A stretch of 7,942 nt of DNA from Clostridia bacterium (GCA_017468215.1 JAFUJG010000194.1:1-7942), one strand, 5' to 3'; positions 1 through 6,330 are shown, counted from the stretch's first letter. Numbers and translations are program-made. The notes: generated by a model from the letters alone, not told the origin.

Positions 1-882
1 ACAAAGGCAAAGGAAGAAACAACTCCCATTGTTGACTACGCTTACACAAAGAGAAGCATCCACGTGGCTAAGAATAAGGTTGCAAAGCCTAAGGTATTTA
101 TCCCTGTGTTCCCCGGTACAAACTGCGAATACGATTCTGCACGTAACTTTATAAATGCAGGTGCAGAGGCCGATATTTGCGTGTTCAGAAACCTTACAAT
201 GAACGATGTTACCGAGTCTCTTAAGGAGTTCGCAAAGAGAATTAACGAGAGCCAGATTATCATGTTCCCCGGTGGTTTCTCCGGTGGTGACGAGCCTGAT
301 GGTTCCGGTAAGTTCATTGCAACAGCTTTCCGTAATGCATGGGTCAAGGAAGCTACAATGAAGCTCTTAAAGGAACGTGACGGTCTTATCTTAGGTATCT
401 GTAACGGCTTCCAGGCTCTTATAAAGCTTGGTCTTGTGCCCTACGGAGAAATCTGCGACATGACAGACGATAGTGCAACACTTACGTTCAACAACATCGG
501 CCGTCATGCCTCCAACATGAGCTACACAAAGGTTGTAAGTACACTTTCACCCTGGTTCAACGAGGTAAATGCAGGTGACATTCACGCTATTCCCATCTCT
601 CATGGTGAAGGCAGATTTGTGGCTCCCGATGACCTTCTCAAGAAGCTTATTGAAAACGGTCAGGTTGCAACACGCTATGTAGACCTTTCGGGTAATCCCA
701 CACATGACATTGCCTTCAATCCCAACGGTAGCTTCGATGCAATCGAAGGTATTACATCTCCCTGCGGCAGAGTTCTGGGCAAAATGGCTCACAGCGAACG
801 TAAGGGCGATGCAGTCAGCAAAAATATTCCCTTCTCCAAGGACCAGAAGATATTTGAATCCGGCGTAAACTATTTCAAATAA
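1..882 (+). CDS. purL: Phosphoribosylformylglycinamidine synthase, C-terminal glutaminase part (5' end outside window)
   Basis: This is the end of the large single-chain FGAM synthase of purine synthesis, which converts FGAR, ATP and glutamine to FGAM. The frame is open from base 1, and only the last 293 residues are present: a short linker and then the class I glutamine amidotransferase domain. Numbering from the GTG codon at 64, I see the domain opening FIPVFPGTNCEYD (12-24), the nucleophile Cys113 in LGICNGFQ (codon 400-402), ISHGEGRF (178-185) and the His243/Glu245 pair of the triad in MAHSER. A separate PurQ starting at GTG 64 is the alternative. I reject it because the reading frame continues upstream with a linker typical of the large clostridial/streptococcal PurL, and because 272 residues is long for PurQ (about 227). 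No intrinsic terminator with a good T-run follows. The family call is secure; the full length cannot be seen. Confidence 0.93.
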   Translation, partial: TKAKEETTPIVDYAYTKRSIHVAKNKVAKPKVFIPVFPGTNCEYDSARNFINAGAEADICVFRNLTMNDVTESLKEFAKRINESQIIMFPGGFSGGDEPDGSGKFIATAFRNAWVKEATMKLLKERDGLILGICNGFQALIKLGLVPYGEICDMTDDSATLTFNNIGRHASNMSYTKVVSTLSPWFNEVNAGDIHAIPISHGEGRFVAPDDLLKKLIENGQVATRYVDLSGNPTHDIAFNPNGSFDAIEGITSPCGRVLGKMAHSERKGDAVSKNIPFSKDQKIFESGVNYFK

Positions 883-895
883 TGGTAATTTTTGA

Positions 896-924
896 TTGAC
901 TATTTCCCAATTGCGTATTATAAT
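896..924 (+). promoter_or_regulatory. Sigma-A-type promoter for serC-serA
   Basis: A -35 box TTGACT (896-901) and a perfect -10 box TATAAT (919-924) are separated by 17 bp, inside an AT-rich stretch just after the purL stop codon. Transcription should begin near 931, giving a leader of about 80 nt before the serC start. It is the only strong promoter match between purL and serC. Confidence 0.8.
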
Positions 925-949
925 ATTATAAATAGACTTTTTGTCTTGC

Positions 950-980
950 AGTTAGCACCTCATGTCTATGAGGTGCTACT
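950..980 (+). other. Perfect stem-loop in the serC leader
   Basis: TAGCACCTCAT (953-963) and ATGAGGTGCTA (968-978) form an 11-bp perfect stem with a GTCT loop. Two more pairs (A950-T980, G951-C979) form if T952 is bulged out. It lies about 20 nt after the predicted transcription start, so it is in the serC 5' leader and also downstream of purL. The following bases (CTTCGTTTAT) are only a poor T-run, so it is a weak intrinsic terminator candidate at best. It could end purL transcripts, shield the serC mRNA 5' end, or attenuate serCA; the sequence does not decide. Confidence 0.6.
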
Positions 981-1000
981 TCGTTTATAAACTTTTTGAA

Positions 1001-1006
1001 AGAAGG
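1001..1006 (+). promoter_or_regulatory. RBS that fixes the serC start
   Basis: AGAAGG lies 7 nt before ATG 1014, a normal Shine-Dalgarno spacing. It falls inside the longer reading frame that begins at TTG 996, so it argues for ATG 1014 as the true start. Confidence 0.75.
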
Positions 1007-1013
1007 CGTTTTT

Positions 1014-2093
1014 ATGGAAAGAGTGTATAACTTTTCCGCTGGTCCCTCTCAGCTTCCCCTTCCTGTGCTTGAAGAAGCCCAGAGAGACATGATTAACTAC
1101 AAGGGCACAGGTATGTCCGTTATGGAAATGAGCCACCGCAGTAAGGACTACGAAGGTATTATCTACGGTGCAGAGGCTCTCATCCGTGAACTGATGAACA
1201 TTCCCGATTCGTATGAGGTTATGTTCCTTCAGGGCGGTGCATCTACACAGTTTGCTATGGTACCTCTCAACCTTTTCAAAAATGGCAAGGCTGACTACGT
1301 TGTAACAGGTCAGTGGGCTAAAAAGGCTGCAAGTGAAGCAGGCAAGTTCGGTACAGTTAATATTGTTGCTTCATCTGCCGACAAGACCTTCTCTTATATT
1401 CCTAAGCTCGATAAGAGCACATTTGCTCCCGATGCGGATTACTTCCACATCACACACAACAACACAATCTACGGTACAAAGTGGAACACACTTCCCGATG
1501 TTGGCAATGTTCCCCTTGTTGCTGATATTTCTTCCGACATCATGAGCGAACAGCTTGATGTTACAAAGTTCGGTCTCCTCTATGCAGGTGCTCAGAAGAA
1601 CGTTGGTCCCGCAGGTCTTACAATCGCTATCGTTCGCAAGGACCTTATCGGAGATGCAATGCCTATCTGCCCCACAATGCTCTCTTATAAGACACACGCT
1701 GACGGCAAGAGCATGTACAATACACCTCCCTGCTATTCTATCTACATTTCAAAGCTTGTATTTGAATGGGTTAAGAGCGTGGGCGGCGTAGCTGAGCTCG
1801 AAAAGCTCAACCGTGCAAAGGCTGCCATTCTTTACGATTTTCTTGATAACTCCGCTATGTTTAAGGGAACAGTAGTTAAGGAAGACCGTTCTCTCATGAA
1901 CGTTCCCTTCATTACAGGCAACGAAGATTTAGATAAGAAGTTCGTTGCAGAGGCAAAGGAAGCAGGCTTTGTTAACCTTAAGGGTCACAGAACAGTTGGC
2001 GGTATGCGTGCATCTATTTACAATGCAATGCCCATGGAAGGTGTTCAGGCTCTTGTTGACTTCATGGAAAAATTCGAAAAGAATAACAAATAA
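1014..2093 (+). CDS. serC: Phosphoserine aminotransferase
   Basis: SerC is a cytoplasmic PLP enzyme that transfers the amino group of glutamate to 3-phosphohydroxypyruvate, giving phosphoserine; it often also serves pyridoxal phosphate synthesis. From ATG 1014 the product has 359 residues, the usual family length, and begins with the canonical MERVYNFSAGPSQLP. Other family marks are GMSVMEMSHRS (33-43), the phosphate/PLP-binding FLQGGASTQF (71-80), ITHNNTIYGT (146-155), the PLP lysine Lys195 in GAQKNVGPAG, and the C-terminal GHRTVGGMRASIYNAM. A TTG codon at 996 would add six residues, but the RBS at 1001-1006 and the family N-terminus rule it out. serA follows after 12 bp, so the two form one transcript from the promoter at 896-924. 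Confidence 0.97.
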   Translation: MERVYNFSAGPSQLPLPVLEEAQRDMINYKGTGMSVMEMSHRSKDYEGIIYGAEALIRELMNIPDSYEVMFLQGGASTQFAMVPLNLFKNGKADYVVTGQWAKKAASEAGKFGTVNIVASSADKTFSYIPKLDKSTFAPDADYFHITHNNTIYGTKWNTLPDVGNVPLVADISSDIMSEQLDVTKFGLLYAGAQKNVGPAGLTIAIVRKDLIGDAMPICPTMLSYKTHADGKSMYNTPPCYSIYISKLVFEWVKSVGGVAELEKLNRAKAAILYDFLDNSAMFKGTVVKEDRSLMNVPFITGNEDLDKKFVAEAKEAGFVNLKGHRTVGGMRASIYNAMPMEGVQALVDFMEKFEKNNK

Positions 2094-2105
2094 GGTCGTG
2101 TAATT

Positions 2106-3263
2106 ATGTACAACATTTTAACATTAAACAAAATTTCTCCCGTAGGTATTGCTAATCTTACAGACAACTACAAGGTTTCCGATTCCTGCGAAAATCCCGA
2201 GGGTATCCTTCTCCGTAGCTTTAAGATGCATGACATGGAACTTCCCGAAAGCCTCCTTGCAGTTGCACGCTGCGGTGCAGGTGTTAACAATATTCCCATT
2301 GATAAGTGCAGCGATAAGGGCGTTGTTGTATTCAACACTCCCGGTGCAAATGCAAATGCAGTTAAGGAGCTTGTTATCGCATCGCTGTTCCTTGCTTCCC
2401 GTGATATTGTAGGCGGCTACAACTGGGCACAGACCATTACAGAAGGTGTTGCCGCTGCAGTTGAAAAGGGCAAGGGCAAGTTTGTAGGCCCCGAAATCAC
2501 AGGTAAAACACTTGGTGTTATAGGTCTTGGTGCTATCGGTGTTCTGGTTGCAAACACAGCTGTTGAACTCGGCATGAAGGTTATCGGCTACGACCCCTTC
2601 CTTTCCGTAAACGGTGCTATGCATCTTAAAACACGTGTTAAGTACACACAGAACCTTGATGACATTTACGCAAACTGCGACTATATCACAGTTCATGTTC
2701 CCCTTAACGATGCTACACGTGGCATGATTAACGCACAGGCACTTGCAAAGTGCAAGATGGGTGTAAGAGTATTAAACCTTTCCCGTGCTGAATTGGTTGA
2801 CAACACAGCAATCAAGGAAACTATCGAATCGGGCAAGGTTAGTAAGTATCTTACAGACTTCCCCACAGAAGAAACAGTGGGTGTTGAAAACATCATCACT
2901 ATTCCACATCTTGGTGCATCCACACCCGAAGCAGAGGATAACTGTGCAGTTATGGCAGTAGATGAGCTTATGGATTATATCGAAAACGGTAATATCACAA
3001 ACTCCGTTAACTTCCCCAACTGCTCGCTTCCCGATAACGGCAAGGACCGTATCTGCGTAATCAATAAAAATATCCCTTCCTCTATTGCTCTTATTGCAGG
3101 CGTACTTGGTGAAAAGGGTATCAATATCGACCACATGGTTAATGCTAACAAGGGTGATAATGCGTACACACTCTTTACTATCGACGGCAAGGCTGACGAA
3201 AGCATTATCGATGCAATGAAGGCTGTTCCCGGTGTTATCCGTGTAAGGATTATCAATAAATAA
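2106..3263 (+). CDS. serA: D-3-phosphoglycerate dehydrogenase, ACT-domain type
   Basis: SerA makes the first committed step of serine synthesis, NAD-dependent oxidation of 3-phosphoglycerate to 3-phosphohydroxypyruvate. The 385 residues show a 2-hydroxyacid dehydrogenase fold: an N-terminal substrate part, a Rossmann motif GLGAIG (140-145) with the NAD-ribose Asp163 in GYDPF, catalytic Arg227 in NLSRAELVD, Glu255 or Glu256 in DFPTEETVG, and His268 in IPHLGAST. An ACT domain follows (about 314-385, from DRICVINKNIPSS), the usual site of serine feedback binding. The protein is the short ACT form without the extra intervening domain of 520-residue enzymes. The Arg and Glu motifs differ from the textbook ARGG and DVF..EP, as in a clostridial/Bacteroides-type clade. 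An AAGG sequence overlapping the serC stop serves as RBS. Serine inhibition is inferred from the domain, not shown. Confidence 0.95.
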   Translation: MYNILTLNKISPVGIANLTDNYKVSDSCENPEGILLRSFKMHDMELPESLLAVARCGAGVNNIPIDKCSDKGVVVFNTPGANANAVKELVIASLFLASRDIVGGYNWAQTITEGVAAAVEKGKGKFVGPEITGKTLGVIGLGAIGVLVANTAVELGMKVIGYDPFLSVNGAMHLKTRVKYTQNLDDIYANCDYITVHVPLNDATRGMINAQALAKCKMGVRVLNLSRAELVDNTAIKETIESGKVSKYLTDFPTEETVGVENIITIPHLGASTPEAEDNCAVMAVDELMDYIENGNITNSVNFPNCSLPDNGKDRICVINKNIPSSIALIAGVLGEKGINIDHMVNANKGDNAYTLFTIDGKADESIIDAMKAVPGVIRVRIINK

Positions 3264-3274
3264 TCTGCAAAACT

Positions 3275-3303
3275 AAAAAGCGGGATGATTTATCCCGCTT
3301 TTT
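3275..3303 (+). terminator. Intrinsic terminator after serA
   Basis: A 12-bp perfect stem, AAAAAGCGGGAT (3275-3286) with ATCCCGCTTTTT (3292-3303), has a 5-nt loop GATTT and a GC core followed by T residues. It lies 11 bp beyond the serA stop codon and 22 bp before the next gene on the same strand. It therefore ends most serCA transcripts or sets the ratio between serCA and the DUF1015 gene. Confidence 0.9.
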
Positions 3304-3325
3304 CTATGAAAGTAAGTGATTTAAA

Positions 3326-4573
3326 ATGTCAAATATACGACCCTTTAAGGGTTACAGACCCGCACACGGCAAAGCTCACCTTGTAGCTGCACTTCCTTAC
3401 GATGTATTGTCAAGTGAAGAAGCTCGTGAAGATGCCCAGGGTAATCCCTATTCCTTTCTTCATGTTGACAAGGCAGAAATTGACCTTGACCCCTCAATAA
3501 ACTCCTATGACGATGCGGTGTACCAGAAGGCTGCAGAAAACCTTAACAAAATGATTTCTGACGGCATTTATATTCAAGACGAGACAAATGTGTTCTACCT
3601 GTATTCGCTTACAATGAATAAAAGAGAACAGACAGGTCTTGTTTGCTGTGCCGATATTGACGAATATCTTAACGGCACAATTAAAAAGCACGAGCTTACA
3701 ATAAAAGCCAAGGAGGAAGACCGCATAAGACATGTTGATACATGCGATGCAAACACAGGTCCTATTTTCCTCACCTACCGTGCTCAAAGAGAAATTTCCG
3801 ATATTATAAACAATTATAAGGACTCACACGACCCTGTGTATGACTTTATCGCAACAGACGGTGTAACTCATACGGTGTGGGTTGTTGACAGCGATGAAAC
3901 AGTTGCTAAAATAAAAGCATTGTTTGAACAGGTTCCCTGCCTTTATATTGCAGACGGGCATCACAGAACAGCCTCAGCTGTAGATGTAGGTTTAAAAAGG
4001 CGTGAAGAAGCTGCTGTATCCGACCCCGATGCGGAATACAACTATTTCCTGGCGGTGCTTTTCCCCGACGATGAGCTTCATATTATGGACTACAACCGTG
4101 TTATTAAGGATATTAACAACCTTTCTGAGGAAGTATTCTTCAACCGTATAAGAGAGCATTTCGAGATTTCTCCTGCACCTATTGCTCCCTATAGTCCTCC
4201 GTTGCCTCACACGTTCAGCATGTATATAAACAGCAAGTGGTACTGTCTTACTGCAAAAGACCACATTATCGACGACTCTGACCCCATTGAGCGTCTTGAT
4301 GTGTCTATTCTCCACAAATGGCTTATTGAGCCTATTTTAGGCATTAAAGATGTACGTTCTGACTCCAGAATTGATTTTGTTGGTGGAATCCGTGGGCTTT
4401 GCGAGCTTGAAAACATTGTCAATTCAGGCAATATGCGTGTGGCATTTGCTCTTTTCCCCACAACGGTTGCCGAGGTTATGGACATTGCCGACAACAACCT
4501 TATTATGCCGCCAAAATCTACTTGGTTTGAGCCAAAGCTTCGAAGCGGTATATTTATTCACAAATTATCCTAA
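3326..4573 (+). CDS. DUF1015 family protein (COG4198)
   Basis: This 415-residue soluble protein belongs to DUF1015, a family without an established role to my knowledge that is often found beside serA in clostridia. Family marks in order are IRPFKGYRP (4-12), AALPYDVLSSEEA (21-33), KHELT (121-125) with EEDRIRHVD, the near-invariant ADGHHRTASA (209-218), and the C-terminal PPKSTWFEPKLRSG (395-408). The DGHHR signature resembles the D-G-x-H-R core of ParB/sulfiredoxin-like folds, some members of which are free serine kinases. With the serCA neighbourhood this hints at a task in serine or phosphoserine metabolism, which is inference only. There is no signal peptide or membrane segment. The start ATG 3326 fits the family N-terminus, but its Shine-Dalgarno site is weak (GTGA at 3316-3319). 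No promoter fits between the terminator and the start, so expression probably depends on read-through or a promoter inside serA. Confidence 0.88.
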   Translation: MSNIRPFKGYRPAHGKAHLVAALPYDVLSSEEAREDAQGNPYSFLHVDKAEIDLDPSINSYDDAVYQKAAENLNKMISDGIYIQDETNVFYLYSLTMNKREQTGLVCCADIDEYLNGTIKKHELTIKAKEEDRIRHVDTCDANTGPIFLTYRAQREISDIINNYKDSHDPVYDFIATDGVTHTVWVVDSDETVAKIKALFEQVPCLYIADGHHRTASAVDVGLKRREEAAVSDPDAEYNYFLAVLFPDDELHIMDYNRVIKDINNLSEEVFFNRIREHFEISPAPIAPYSPPLPHTFSMYINSKWYCLTAKDHIIDDSDPIERLDVSILHKWLIEPILGIKDVRSDSRIDFVGGIRGLCELENIVNSGNMRVAFALFPTTVAEVMDIADNNLIMPPKSTWFEPKLRSGIFIHKLS

Positions 4574-4580
4574 CAAAATA

Positions 4581-4614
4581 AAAAACTCTCGTAACGAAGG
4601 TTACGAGAGTTTTT
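4581..4614. terminator. Bidirectional terminator between convergent genes
   Basis: A 15-bp perfect stem (4581-4595 with 4600-4614) encloses a GAAG loop. The + strand continues with TTTTTGTTTG; the - strand continues with a run of T broken only by one A. It begins 7 bp after the DUF1015 stop and ends 12 bp before the stop of the symporter gene on the other strand, so one hairpin can serve both. Confidence 0.92.
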
Positions 4615-4626
4615 GTTTGTGTGAGT

Positions 4627-6063
4627 TTATTTCTTGTTTGACTTGGAATGCTTTACAACAAGCTTGTAAAGTGCTACAAGTGCGATTGCGTTGGGAATAA
4701 CCATTAAGTAGTTGAAGAAGTCTGTAAGTTCCCAAACAAGGTCATTGGAAAGAAGTGAACCAAGGAAGATAAATGCAATTGCGATTACAGAATAAATAAC
4801 TGTTGCAACCTTATTGTTTTTGAAAAGGTACTGAACATTTATCTTACCAAAGAAATTCCAACCGATAATTGTAGAAAATGCAAAGAACAAAAGACATATT
4901 GCAACAAAAATATTACCAAAGTTACCGTAAGGAATTACAGACGAGAAAGCCATCTGCATTGCATTTGTCTTTGTAATGGCACCTGCTTCAATCAAGCTGG
5001 CATATGTTTCCTGCGTAGCTCCTGCAAGAGGACCAGCCTGAGTATAAAGACAAGTTATAACAACAAGTGCTGTCATTGTAAGAACTACGAATGTGTCGAT
5101 AAACACACCAATCATAGCTGCAACACCCTGGTCGTGGGGCTTTTCAACATTTGCCTGCGCATGTGCATGAGGTGTTGAACCCATACCTGCTTCGTTGGAG
5201 AAAAGACCACGCTTAGCACCCTGGCTGATAGCTGTCTTTAATGCATAACCGATACCGCCACCGATAAGGGCATCAGGAGTAAATGCATACTTAAATATCA
5301 TTACAAAAGTTTGGGGAAGATACTGAATTCTGCAGATAAGAATTACGAGACCGCCTGCAAGGAAAAGTGCTGCCATAATAGGAACGAGCTTTTCTGTAAC
5401 AGATGCAATTCGCTGGATACCACCGAGGAAAATGAAAGCGGAAACTGCTGCTACTATAAGACCTACAATCCAACCGGGAGTGCCAAAAGCTGTACCCATA
5501 GATTCTGCAATAGAGTTGGACTGCACCATGGAGCCCATAAAGCCAAGTGCAAGGATAAGTGCAATTGCAAAGAAGATGCTGAGGAATTTACCAAAGCCGT
5601 TGGGGAATGCCTTCTTCATATAGTAAGCAGGACCACCGTGAACTTCGCCGTTTCCGTCAACTTCTCTTGTTTCCTGAGCAAGTGTTGCCTCGGCATAAAT
5701 TGTAGCCATACCTAAGAATGCGATAATCCACATCCAGAAGATAGCACCGGGACCACCAACAAGGATAGCACCGGAAGCACCTACAATGTTACCTGTACCA
5801 ACCTGTGCTGCAATAGCTGTAGCCAATGCCTGGAAGGAAGAAAGCCCGCCGCCGGCGTTTTTGCCGCCAAAAAGCTTTATTCCGCCGAACACACGCTTCA
5901 TGCCTTCGCCAAAGCAGCGAACCTGTACAAACTTTGTCTTGATTGTGAAGAAAAGACCAACGCCTACAAGCAGAACAATAAGAATATAGTCTGCAAGAAT
6001 GCCGTTAGCCTTTGCAACAAGGGGCAGGAGAGTTTCCTGCATTGCGTTAATAGCTTCTAACAT
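4627..6063 (-). CDS. AGCS-family sodium:alanine/glycine symporter
   Basis: This inner-membrane carrier imports alanine and/or glycine with sodium (amino acid:cation symporter AGCS, TC 2.A.25). The 478 residues hold about ten or eleven hydrophobic helices. Family signatures are the substrate/sodium-site stretch AIAAQVGTGNIVGASGAI (83-100), GGPAYYMKK (143-151), and the highly conserved GLFSNEAGMGSTPHAHAQA (286-304) followed by HDQG (310-313). The start is ATG 6063, preceded at 9 nt by a strong GGAGGT, and the product begins MLEAINAM as usual for the family. A longer reading frame up to TTG 6330 runs through the riboswitch and is not coding. The glycine aptamer upstream points to glycine as a physiological substrate; discrimination between glycine and alanine cannot be read from the sequence. 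A shared bidirectional terminator lies past its stop. Confidence 0.96.
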   Translation of the reverse strand: MLEAINAMQETLLPLVAKANGILADYILIVLLVGVGLFFTIKTKFVQVRCFGEGMKRVFGGIKLFGGKNAGGGLSSFQALATAIAAQVGTGNIVGASGAILVGGPGAIFWMWIIAFLGMATIYAEATLAQETREVDGNGEVHGGPAYYMKKAFPNGFGKFLSIFFAIALILALGFMGSMVQSNSIAESMGTAFGTPGWIVGLIVAAVSAFIFLGGIQRIASVTEKLVPIMAALFLAGGLVILICRIQYLPQTFVMIFKYAFTPDALIGGGIGYALKTAISQGAKRGLFSNEAGMGSTPHAHAQANVEKPHDQGVAAMIGVFIDTFVVLTMTALVVITCLYTQAGPLAGATQETYASLIEAGAITKTNAMQMAFSSVIPYGNFGNIFVAICLLFFAFSTIIGWNFFGKINVQYLFKNNKVATVIYSVIAIAFIFLGSLLSNDLVWELTDFFNYLMVIPNAIALVALYKLVVKHSKSNKK

Positions 6064-6072
6064 AGTTAAAAG

Positions 6073-6078
6073 ACCTCC
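6073..6078 (-). promoter_or_regulatory. RBS that fixes the symporter start
   Basis: GGAGGT lies 9 nt upstream of ATG 6063, immediately after the T-run of the leader terminator. Because it lies beyond the riboswitch and terminator, it shows that translation starts at 6063 and that the in-frame codons further upstream are leader RNA. Confidence 0.9.
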
Positions 6079-6115
6079 TAAAAATAAAAAAGTTCTGAAA
6101 ATTAAATTCAGAACT
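6079..6115 (-). terminator. Leader terminator (glycine riboswitch expression platform)
   Basis: Read on the - strand, AGTTCTGAA (6115-6107) pairs with TTCAGAACT (6099-6091), a 9-bp stem with a 7-nt loop. It is followed by TTTTTTATTTTT (6090-6079), directly before the RBS. Its place between aptamer and start codon makes it a regulated terminator. The sequence overlapping its 5' arm (6119-6111) can alternatively pair with the aptamer P1 strand at 6239-6231. Confidence 0.9.
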
Positions 6116-6122
6116 CCGGGGA

Positions 6123-6153
6123 AATACAAAGGAAATAAAATACACCTTGTATT
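6123..6153 (-). other. Spacer hairpin between aptamer and terminator
   Basis: On the - strand AATACAAGG (6153-6145) pairs with CCTTTGTATT (6132-6123) with one bulged base. A competing smaller hairpin uses AATACA (6153-6148) with TGTATT (6144-6139). The two folds exclude each other. The element separates the aptamer from the terminator and may simply bring distant pairing partners together; no ligand-binding motif is seen in it. Confidence 0.5.
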
Positions 6154-6160
6154 AAAATTT

Positions 6161-6240
6161 ACCTCTATCCTTTTGCCTGAGAGATTCAGCTTTCGCCTTA
6201 CACCTTCGGCACTCAAATAAATGAGATTCTCCAGAGTCCC
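6161..6240 (-). promoter_or_regulatory. Glycine riboswitch aptamer (singlet)
   Basis: The conserved glycine-aptamer core is present on the - strand. It has the P1/P2 opening CTCTGGAGA (6236-6228), the conserved TGCCGAAGGTGTAA (6211-6198), and the closing CTCTCAGGCAAAAGG (6183-6169) followed by the P1 3' strand AGAG (6166-6163). P2 forms from GAGA and TCTC. Only one complete aptamer exists: the roughly 55 nt between the predicted transcript start and the aptamer are too short and lack a second core. It controls the AGCS symporter gene through the terminator at 6079-6115. Glycine as ligand follows from the well-studied family (RF00504). Confidence 0.95.
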
Positions 6241-6280
6241 CTCCGCCTTCGGTCCTTGCGTTCCTAAGGTTTCAACGGGA
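6241..6280 (-). other. Possible ghost aptamer upstream of the glycine aptamer
   Basis: The conserved-looking 5' part of the leader can fold as a small three-way junction. TCCC (about 6280-6277) pairs with GGGA just before P1, enclosing a GTT/AAC hairpin and a CCG-AAGG-CGG hairpin (6253-6244 region). Singlet glycine riboswitches are known to carry such a truncated partner aptamer that supports folding. The pairing is short and was done by eye. Part of the outer stem would compete with the bases immediately before P1. Confidence 0.4.
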
Positions 6281-6301
6281 TTATTTAATTTTACTTGACT
6301 A

Positions 6302-6330
6302 AGTATAGCATACCTTCTTTTATAAATCAA
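6302..6330 (-). promoter_or_regulatory. Sigma-A-type promoter for the riboswitch and symporter
   Basis: Read on the - strand, TTGATT (6330-6325) and TATACT (6307-6302) are separated by 17 bp. Transcription should begin near 6295, which leaves about 55 nt before the glycine aptamer and about 230 nt of leader before the symporter start. Confidence 0.8.

Noticed and set aside
64..882. Stand-alone PurQ starting at GTG 64
   Set aside because: The frame is open to the window edge with linker sequence, there is no good RBS before GTG 64, and the domain matches the C-terminus of the large single-chain PurL.
931..1000. T-box or other known amino-acid riboswitch before serC
   Set aside because: The leader is too short, and no T-box bulge sequence, specifier stem or other known riboswitch core is present; only the simple hairpin is visible.
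996..1013. TTG 996 as the serC start
   Set aside because: It would put the AGAAGG Shine-Dalgarno site inside the gene and add six residues before the canonical SerC N-terminus.
2124..2696. 190-residue open frame on the - strand inside serA
   Set aside because: It is a mirror of the serA coding frame; its Cys- and Asn-rich composition is an artefact of the opposite strand.
3235..3264. Promoter for DUF1015 in the 3' end of serA
   Set aside because: The -10 (AATAAT) is fair, but the -35 (TTATCC) matches only half of the consensus, and the transcript would still have to pass the terminator; kept only as a possibility.
5311..5715. 134-residue open frame on the + strand inside the symporter gene
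   Set aside because: It is antisense to a clear AGCS coding sequence, is rich in Cys and Lys from reversed codons, and has no RBS or family match.
6064..6330. N-terminal extension of the symporter up to TTG 6330
   Set aside because: This stretch contains the promoter, the glycine aptamer and the leader terminator; its translation has no family resemblance, and the strong RBS and conserved start are at 6078-6061.
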